From: Candidatus Companilactobacillus pullicola
Lineage (GTDB): Bacteria > Bacillota > Bacilli > Lactobacillales > Lactobacillaceae
Reading direction: 5' to 3'
Length of the DNA: 64,000 nt
Assembly: GCA_019116025.1 (NCBI GenBank)
Contig: DXCM01000077.1
Span: 1 to 64,000 of the forward strand
Positions 59,949-64,000 of the stretch are shown here, piece by piece. Below the pieces are notes generated by a model. That model did not search any database and was not told the origin of the DNA. It saw nothing but the letters and a program-made list of their open reading frames with translations. The translations under genes and the position numbers were made by a program. How positions within the stretch are numbered: position 1 is the stretch's first letter; each line of letters begins with the position of its first letter.

Positions 59949-60746
59949 CTAGCAATCCGTCTCAACATGTTTTGTTAACAAATAAATATTTATTGCAGTC
60001 AAAACTACGATCCAACCACTGAAGATATAAATGCTCGTCAACAACATGCGATTTATTTTCGCAAAAACATTAAAGCCATCGCCGTACATCAAAACAAAAA
60101 CGCCTGAGACTGAGGAATTAAAAATCATAAGGCATAAGTAAGTAATTACGATATACAACACAGTCCTAATTACTTTCTTCTTTCTTAAATCAAATCTTTC
60201 AGCAATCAAACTGATTAAAAAGTGTACTAATGTAATGATGCTCCAGATCAAAACCATTAAAAAAAATCCGACGGCAAACATTGTGGTAATGATCTCAAAG
60301 TCAGATTGTCTATAAAGATCATTCGTGTACAAAAGATTGCTTAGAGTGTTTCCAACCATAAATTTATGTACTTGAATGGACCTAAAAATAGTATTACCTA
60401 AACTTTCTAAGAACCATAAATAAAGTACTGCTAAGAAAGAACTTAGAATATTGCTTAAATATAATTTCCATTCCACAATGGGAATCATTCGATACTTATT
60501 GCTAAAAAGTACCCGTTCATTATCTTTTGCCAACAATATAAAGGAAACAATATAAGAGATAAAAATTATTAGAACATAGTACGTATACCACCGGTCAACC
60601 ATTGCTGATTTAAAAACTAACTTATTGAATATCATATCTACTAGCATAATCATGCTGAGTACAATCAAATCTATTAAAAATATTAGATTGACCATTTTCC
60701 AACGCTTGAAAAAGAGCTGGCTATTTAAAGTCTGCATTCTCGTCAT
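59949..60746 (-). CDS. ABC-2-type permease, copy 1
   Basis: The 265-aa product has six hydrophobic helices and the loop described for its paralogue. Its start overlaps the ATPase stop (ATGA). Both permeases begin with a short amphipathic stretch (LNSQLFFKRWKMVNLIFLID / LNKYLIWNKFKLMNFILIVN). Confidence 0.8.
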   Translation of the reverse strand: MTRMQTLNSQLFFKRWKMVNLIFLIDLIVLSMIMLVDMIFNKLVFKSAMVDRWYTYYVLIIFISYIVSFILLAKDNERVLFSNKYRMIPIVEWKLYLSNILSSFLAVLYLWFLESLGNTIFRSIQVHKFMVGNTLSNLLYTNDLYRQSDFEIITTMFAVGFFLMVLIWSIITLVHFLISLIAERFDLRKKKVIRTVLYIVITYLCLMIFNSSVSGVFVLMYGDGFNVFAKINRMLLTSIYIFSGWIVVLTAINIYLLTKHVETDC

Positions 60747-61450
60747 TTAATCTCTCCCGTATAGACTTTTTCAAAATATGCCTCTATCCCCAAATGATAA
60801 TCAGTTTGAATTTTTTCAACTGGAATAAGTTCTCTAATCTGTTGATCTTTAATGATTACAATTTCATCCAATAGACTGGCAATAGCAGTTACATAATGAT
60901 CACTGATAACAATGGTGGCATCGTCATCTTTCCAACGAATGATACTGCTGATAATTTTTTTACGGGAAATACTGTCTATTCCACTCAAAGGTTCATCTAA
61001 CAAATATAATTTAACCGATCTGGCTAATGTTAAAGCGACAATCAGTTTACCTCTGGTTCCGGTAGACAGTGCTGATAGCTTTTCAGTCATGTCCACTCCT
61101 AGGAAACTAGCAATTTCCTCATATTTCTCAATTGAGAAATCTTGGTAGACTGCGTCATAAAAATGTACGATCTCATTGATTTTACTGTTAACTTTGAATC
61201 CATCCAAATGATCATTCAGACTGACATTCTCTTTAATGGTCACTTTATCAGTATTGCCATTAACCGTTATAACGCCTTCTGAAGCTGAATTAACTCCAGC
61301 TATAGCCCGCATTAAAGTAGTTTTTCCAGCTCCGTTTTCTCCAAGTAATCCAATGATTTTGCCACTATCAAGTTTCAAATTAACGTCAGCTAGAATTTGC
61401 TTACCACTTCTTTTATAGGTGAGATTCTCAATAGTCAGTACATTACTCAT
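60743..61450 (-). CDS. ABC transporter ATPase (YtrB-type)
   Basis: The 235-aa product has Walker A GLLGENGAGKTTLMRAIAG near residue 34, signature LSTGTRGKLIVALTLA near residue 131 and Walker B LYLLDEPLSGID. The signature LSTGTRGK deviates from LSGGQ as in other GntR-linked ABC-2 exporters. It overlaps the GntR gene by 8 bp. Confidence 0.93.
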   Translation of the reverse strand: MSNVLTIENLTYKRSGKQILADVNLKLDSGKIIGLLGENGAGKTTLMRAIAGVNSASEGVITVNGNTDKVTIKENVSLNDHLDGFKVNSKINEIVHFYDAVYQDFSIEKYEEIASFLGVDMTEKLSALSTGTRGKLIVALTLARSVKLYLLDEPLSGIDSISRKKIISSIIRWKDDDATIVISDHYVTAIASLLDEIVIIKDQQIRELIPVEKIQTDYHLGIEAYFEKVYTGEIK

Positions 61451-61817
61451 GATTTTTCTCCTTCTGTTTCACATAATTTGAGAAACTATCGGTTATTTCT
61501 TGGTTATTCATTTTTAATAAATGTAGTTTGTCATAGGCCGAATCAAAGGTTTCATTGACAATTTCTTCTTTTAATCTTTCAACTATTGCTGCATTTTCAG
61601 TCACAAAATTACCCTTACCTCGTAACGTGATAATGACTCCCTCCTCAATCATCACTTTGAGAGCCTTCTGAACAGTGTTAGAATTCACTGCTAATTCAAA
61701 TGCCAATTGCCTCACTGAAGGTATTTGTCCGCCCAAGGGATAAGTCTCTGTAATGATTTTTTCCTCTAAATATTCCTTAATTTGTAAATAAATTGGTATG
61801 TTTTCGATATATTCCAT
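61443..61817 (-). CDS. GntR-family regulator (YtrA subfamily)
   Basis: The 124-aa product has the GntR winged helix: IPIYLQIKEYLEEKIITETYPLGGQIPSVRQLAFELAVNSNTVQKAL, with a short C-terminal helical part as in YtrA. AGGAT is spaced 8 bp from the ATG at 61817; a GTG three codons upstream overlaps it. It heads the operon with the ATPase and two permeases and probably represses it. Confidence 0.93.
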   Translation of the reverse strand: MEYIENIPIYLQIKEYLEEKIITETYPLGGQIPSVRQLAFELAVNSNTVQKALKVMIEEGVIITLRGKGNFVTENAAIVERLKEEIVNETFDSAYDKLHLLKMNNQEITDSFSNYVKQKEKNHE

Positions 61818-61834
61818 CAGATACACATCCTTGC

Positions 61835-61857
61835 TGTACTAGTACACTAATACAGTA
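61835..61857. promoter_or_regulatory. Probable YtrA-type operator
   Basis: TGTACTAGTACA (61835-61846) is a perfect 12-bp palindrome and is followed by CTAATACAGTA. It lies 18 bp upstream of the GntR gene start, where autoregulation would be expected. Confidence 0.6.
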
Positions 61858-62001
61858 TCGAAATATTCATCCTGAAGCAACCACTTTTCTTAACTAATTT
61901 CTTATACACAATGTCATTAATATTTATAGAACCTTAGTTAAATAATTATGGTAAATTAAAACCAAATTGGGATCGGGTAGTTTGGAAAGAACTGACCTAC
62001 T

Positions 62002-62583
62002 ATGCTTAAATTCGGAAAAAAATTAACTTACCGTCCTCTATTAATCAGTCTCTTCTGGGCAACTTTAATTGGTGGTTTATTTGGATTGAATATCTCTAGA
62101 ATATTAGGATTACGAATCGCATTCATCATCTTTTTGTTAATTTTCATTGGACACTATTTCACTATCCTGCCTATCATTTTTAGTTACTGGGATTCGACGG
62201 ACCAATTTATCCGTTATAGCGATAAAAGTAATTATTTTAAACGATTAATCATCATGATTTTTCCTCACACAGAAAAGTTAAAAATCATTGCTAAAAAAGA
62301 CGTTAAAACTATTCAGATCACTGGCCTACCAATAAAAAAATTAATATCATCTACCCTGTTGCTCTCTTCTGAACGTGGACTTCTCTACAATTTGATGTCG
62401 ATGTTACGTAATCCCGTTAAATTAAAATTGATCCTGAATAATGGCACGATTATTACTCTCAATCTGTCGAGAGACTTTGCTCGTCACCCCACTCAAACAG
62501 CTGGTAGACTGAGAATTTTTTTGCGAGACTTTCACGAAAATCAAATCGACCTGACTCCAGCAACTAGACATCTCATTTACTAA
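62002..62583 (+). CDS. PH-like membrane protein, paralogue family 2
   Basis: The 193-aa product begins MLKFGKKLTYRPLLISLFW, has two helices (about residues 12-55), then FSYWDSTDQFIRYSD, KKDVKTIQITG and LILNNGTIITLNLSRDF, matching the protein at 57917 along its length. Its stop overlaps that of the convergent lipoprotein gene by 11 bp. Only a weak GGAAAG site lies before the ATG. Function unknown. Confidence 0.7.
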   Translation: MLKFGKKLTYRPLLISLFWATLIGGLFGLNISRILGLRIAFIIFLLIFIGHYFTILPIIFSYWDSTDQFIRYSDKSNYFKRLIIMIFPHTEKLKIIAKKDVKTIQITGLPIKKLISSTLLLSSERGLLYNLMSMLRNPVKLKLILNNGTIITLNLSRDFARHPTQTAGRLRIFLRDFHENQIDLTPATRHLIY

Positions 62584-63268
62584 TCCTATCTTCATTAAAT
62601 TCCGTAGTTAATTCAAAAATGGCTAAATTACGCTTAACTTTTTTAAAAGCGGGATTATTTAATTCGTATTTGCCCTTTCTCTTTACCCAGAAAGTATGTT
62701 CCACGTCAGATATATGAAGCTGATCTAACCGATCATTGTTGTGGTGAACATCACTGATTAATCCGCAAATAACTTTTGATCCAATTTCTGGCAATGGAGA
62801 ATTAGGAATATGATAGAAAATTTCACTATCGGGATTAGTTGGCTGCGCATAAATATCACGTTCTCGACCAAAACCACCAGGAAAATTCAAATAGAGACGC
62901 TTACCTTCCAATCCTTTGTTACCACTAATAACCTGATCAACCTTCAAAGTCAGCTTCGTCTCTGGCTGTGGTGCTATCCATTTAATTTTTTGCAAATTCA
63001 GTACGGTTGCTCTAATTACGTAACGATTCTGATGTTTGAACTGCTCCAAAGTAATTCCACTGTAGTCATCCGCTATATCCAAAAATTGACGATTGATTAT
63101 CTTAGTTTGATTAACTTGGTGACGCCAATTATATCGGTTCTGCTGCAAGCGAGTTCTAACATTGGTTTCCAAATTGATTTTCTCGGGTAAATCGTTGTTA
63201 GATTCCTGTTTGCTACATCCTGATAGAGCTAATAAACCCAGGATTACCAACAAATAGATCCTACTCAT
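62573..63268 (-). CDS. Lipoprotein, paralogue family 1 (distant copy)
   Basis: The 231-aa product from MSRIYLLVILGLLALSGCSKQ has a lipoprotein signal and shares with the two proteins at 40-42 kb the order RYNWRHQ near residue 50, VIRATVLNLQKIK near residue 86, TLKVDQVISGNKGLEG, LPEIGSKVICGLI and HTFWVKRKGKYELNN. AAAGG is spaced 9 bp from the ATG at 63268; longer starts overlap it. Function unknown. Confidence 0.75.
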   Translation of the reverse strand: MSRIYLLVILGLLALSGCSKQESNNDLPEKINLETNVRTRLQQNRYNWRHQVNQTKIINRQFLDIADDYSGITLEQFKHQNRYVIRATVLNLQKIKWIAPQPETKLTLKVDQVISGNKGLEGKRLYLNFPGGFGRERDIYAQPTNPDSEIFYHIPNSPLPEIGSKVICGLISDVHHNNDRLDQLHISDVEHTFWVKRKGKYELNNPAFKKVKRNLAIFELTTEFNEDRISK

Positions 63269-63320
63269 AAAATTCATCCTTTTTCTTTTTATGCTATCAA
63301 AAGTACATTTTTCTAGATAC

Positions 63321-63366
63321 AAAAATACGCAACAAAACAACTTAAAATTGTTTTGTTGCGTATTTT
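63321..63366 (-). terminator. Terminator of the tiny membrane protein gene at 63.4 kb
   Basis: AAAATACGCAACAAAACAA and TTGTTTTGTTGCGTATTTT form a nearly perfect 19-bp stem with a short loop. It follows the stop of the minus-strand gene at 63374 directly. Confidence 0.85.
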
Positions 63367-63373
63367 ATTGCGA

Positions 63374-63583
63374 CTACTTCATAGACATTATCGACATACC
63401 AATACCTATGATTATTAGGCCAAAAGCAAAACTAGACCAGACCGCATAACCAACAAAATGGGAAGTGGTTTTATTGCCATCCTTTTGAATCTCACGAACG
63501 TATTTATGTGAATTAAAAATCTGATAAATACCGAGTAATATCATCGCGACACCGACTATATATTTTCCTATTGTAAAGCCCAT
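63374..63583 (-). CDS. Tiny two-helix membrane protein, paralogue family 3
   Basis: The 69-aa product from MGFTIGKYIVGVAMILLGIYQIF has two helices separated by HKYVREIQKDGNKTTSH, like the protein at 58669. GAGGGGAAG is spaced 7 bp from the ATG at 63583. Function unknown. Confidence 0.65.
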   Translation of the reverse strand: MGFTIGKYIVGVAMILLGIYQIFNSHKYVREIQKDGNKTTSHFVGYAVWSSFAFGLIIIGIGMSIMSMK

Positions 63584-63766
63584 AATATTACTTCCCCTCA
63601 TTTATTCGACCAAAATATAGCATCACTTTGAACTTGAATGTAAATAATATCCTGAAGTAGGCAGTTTTGGTTCATGAATAAATTTCAGCCGTTTCGTGAC
63701 AAAAAAATTGTTTCTCTGAATATTATGTAATAATTAATATATCGATATAAGGGGGGTGTATTTGAG

Positions 63767-64000
63767 GTGGAATCAATAATCTACGATACAGGGAAATTAC
63801 TGGCATGGTTAATCTTTTATGGCATTTTCTATTCACTATTTAAATTAGAAAAATATTATCTACCAGTATTCGTTCTAATTTCATTTTTATCTGAAATTTT
63901 TTTAAACGATTATTCATACTTAATCACCTTTGCCATCGTCTACCTCACTCTTTGGCGTCACAAAAAATGGAATTTAGCCTTAATAAATGCCCTTCTGTTA
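63767..64000 (+). CDS. N-terminus of a multi-helix membrane protein (cut by window edge)
   Basis: A GTG start with AAGGGGGG about 9 bp upstream opens a frame of 78 codons that stays open to the window end. The product begins VESIIYDTGKLLAWLIF and contains hydrophobic segments FYGIFYSLF, LPVFVLISFLSEIFL, YLITFAIVYLTLW and WNLALINALLL. Short loops and packed helices recall the sensor part of quorum-sensing-type histidine kinases, but nothing here proves it. Confidence 0.55.
   Translation, partial: MESIIYDTGKLLAWLIFYGIFYSLFKLEKYYLPVFVLISFLSEIFLNDYSYLITFAIVYLTLWRHKKWNLALINALLL

Overview
The window is a low-GC Gram-positive chromosome segment of lactobacillus type. The basis is AT-rich sequence with strong AGGAGG-type ribosome binding sites, an AmaP/Asp23 operon, proline iminopeptidase, a Flp/Fnr-type regulator, cre-like sites, a T-box leader and an LPQTG surface anchor. 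A Companilactobacillus-like member of the Lactobacillaceae is my best inference; no marker gene here proves it. I found no rRNA, tRNA, CRISPR array, phage or transposase gene.

0-10.5 kb: a histidine (urocanate) degradation locus. It has fchA (cut by the window edge) and ftcD leftward, an orphan glutamate-mutase-L-like ATPase rightward, a SARP-type (winged helix-BTAD-ATPase-TPR) regulator leftward, hutI leftward and hutU rightward. hutH is not in the window. The regulator reads as one frame interrupted by a single TGA codon. The hutI, hutU and glmL promoters share an unusual architecture: TTGAC-like direct repeats with an 11-bp period ending just upstream of a good -10 box, as SARP proteins use. 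Three cre-like sites lie by ftcD, the regulator and hutI/hutU, so the locus looks catabolite-repressed and SARP-activated.

10.5-27.7 kb: a formate/nitrite-type channel; a metal/redox operon (P1B ATPase, HMA chaperone, Dps-like protein, Fnr-like regulator) with an Fnr-type box upstream; the alkaline-shock operon (GlsB-like, AmaP, DUF2273, two Asp23 proteins); a split ThrE exporter; a two-NEAT-domain LPQTG protein; pepI; DUF2252-ppk; a MerR regulator; and a secreted nuclease coupled to a coiled-coil membrane protein.

27.7-40.1 kb: a divergent sugar locus (PTS IIC, cytoplasmic GH9, ROK kinase / LacI regulator, HAD phosphatase, SIS protein). I read it as import and splitting of a beta-linked, possibly amino-sugar, oligosaccharide. 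Then flavodoxin, an NAD(P)-binding protein, two tandem histidine phosphatases and a PEP-carboxykinase-like protein.

40.1-54.9 kb: two secreted paralogues, a YbaK-type editing protein, a MacAB-like exporter, a truncated tyrS remnant behind a T-box-controlled NhaC transporter (probably tyrosine), a polar amino-acid ABC transporter, a BceAB-type transporter with a BceR-like box, and nrnA.

54.9-64 kb: an accessory region of small membrane proteins, XRE regulators, a GntR/ABC-2 operon and paralogue families (PH-like membrane proteins at 57 and 62 kb, tiny membrane proteins at 58 and 63 kb, a third secreted paralogue). The last gene runs off the right edge. Two families of about 60-190 bp dispersed palindromic repeats occupy intergenic gaps at 3.4, 6.7, 11.5, 15.2, 17.7 and 21.6 kb.
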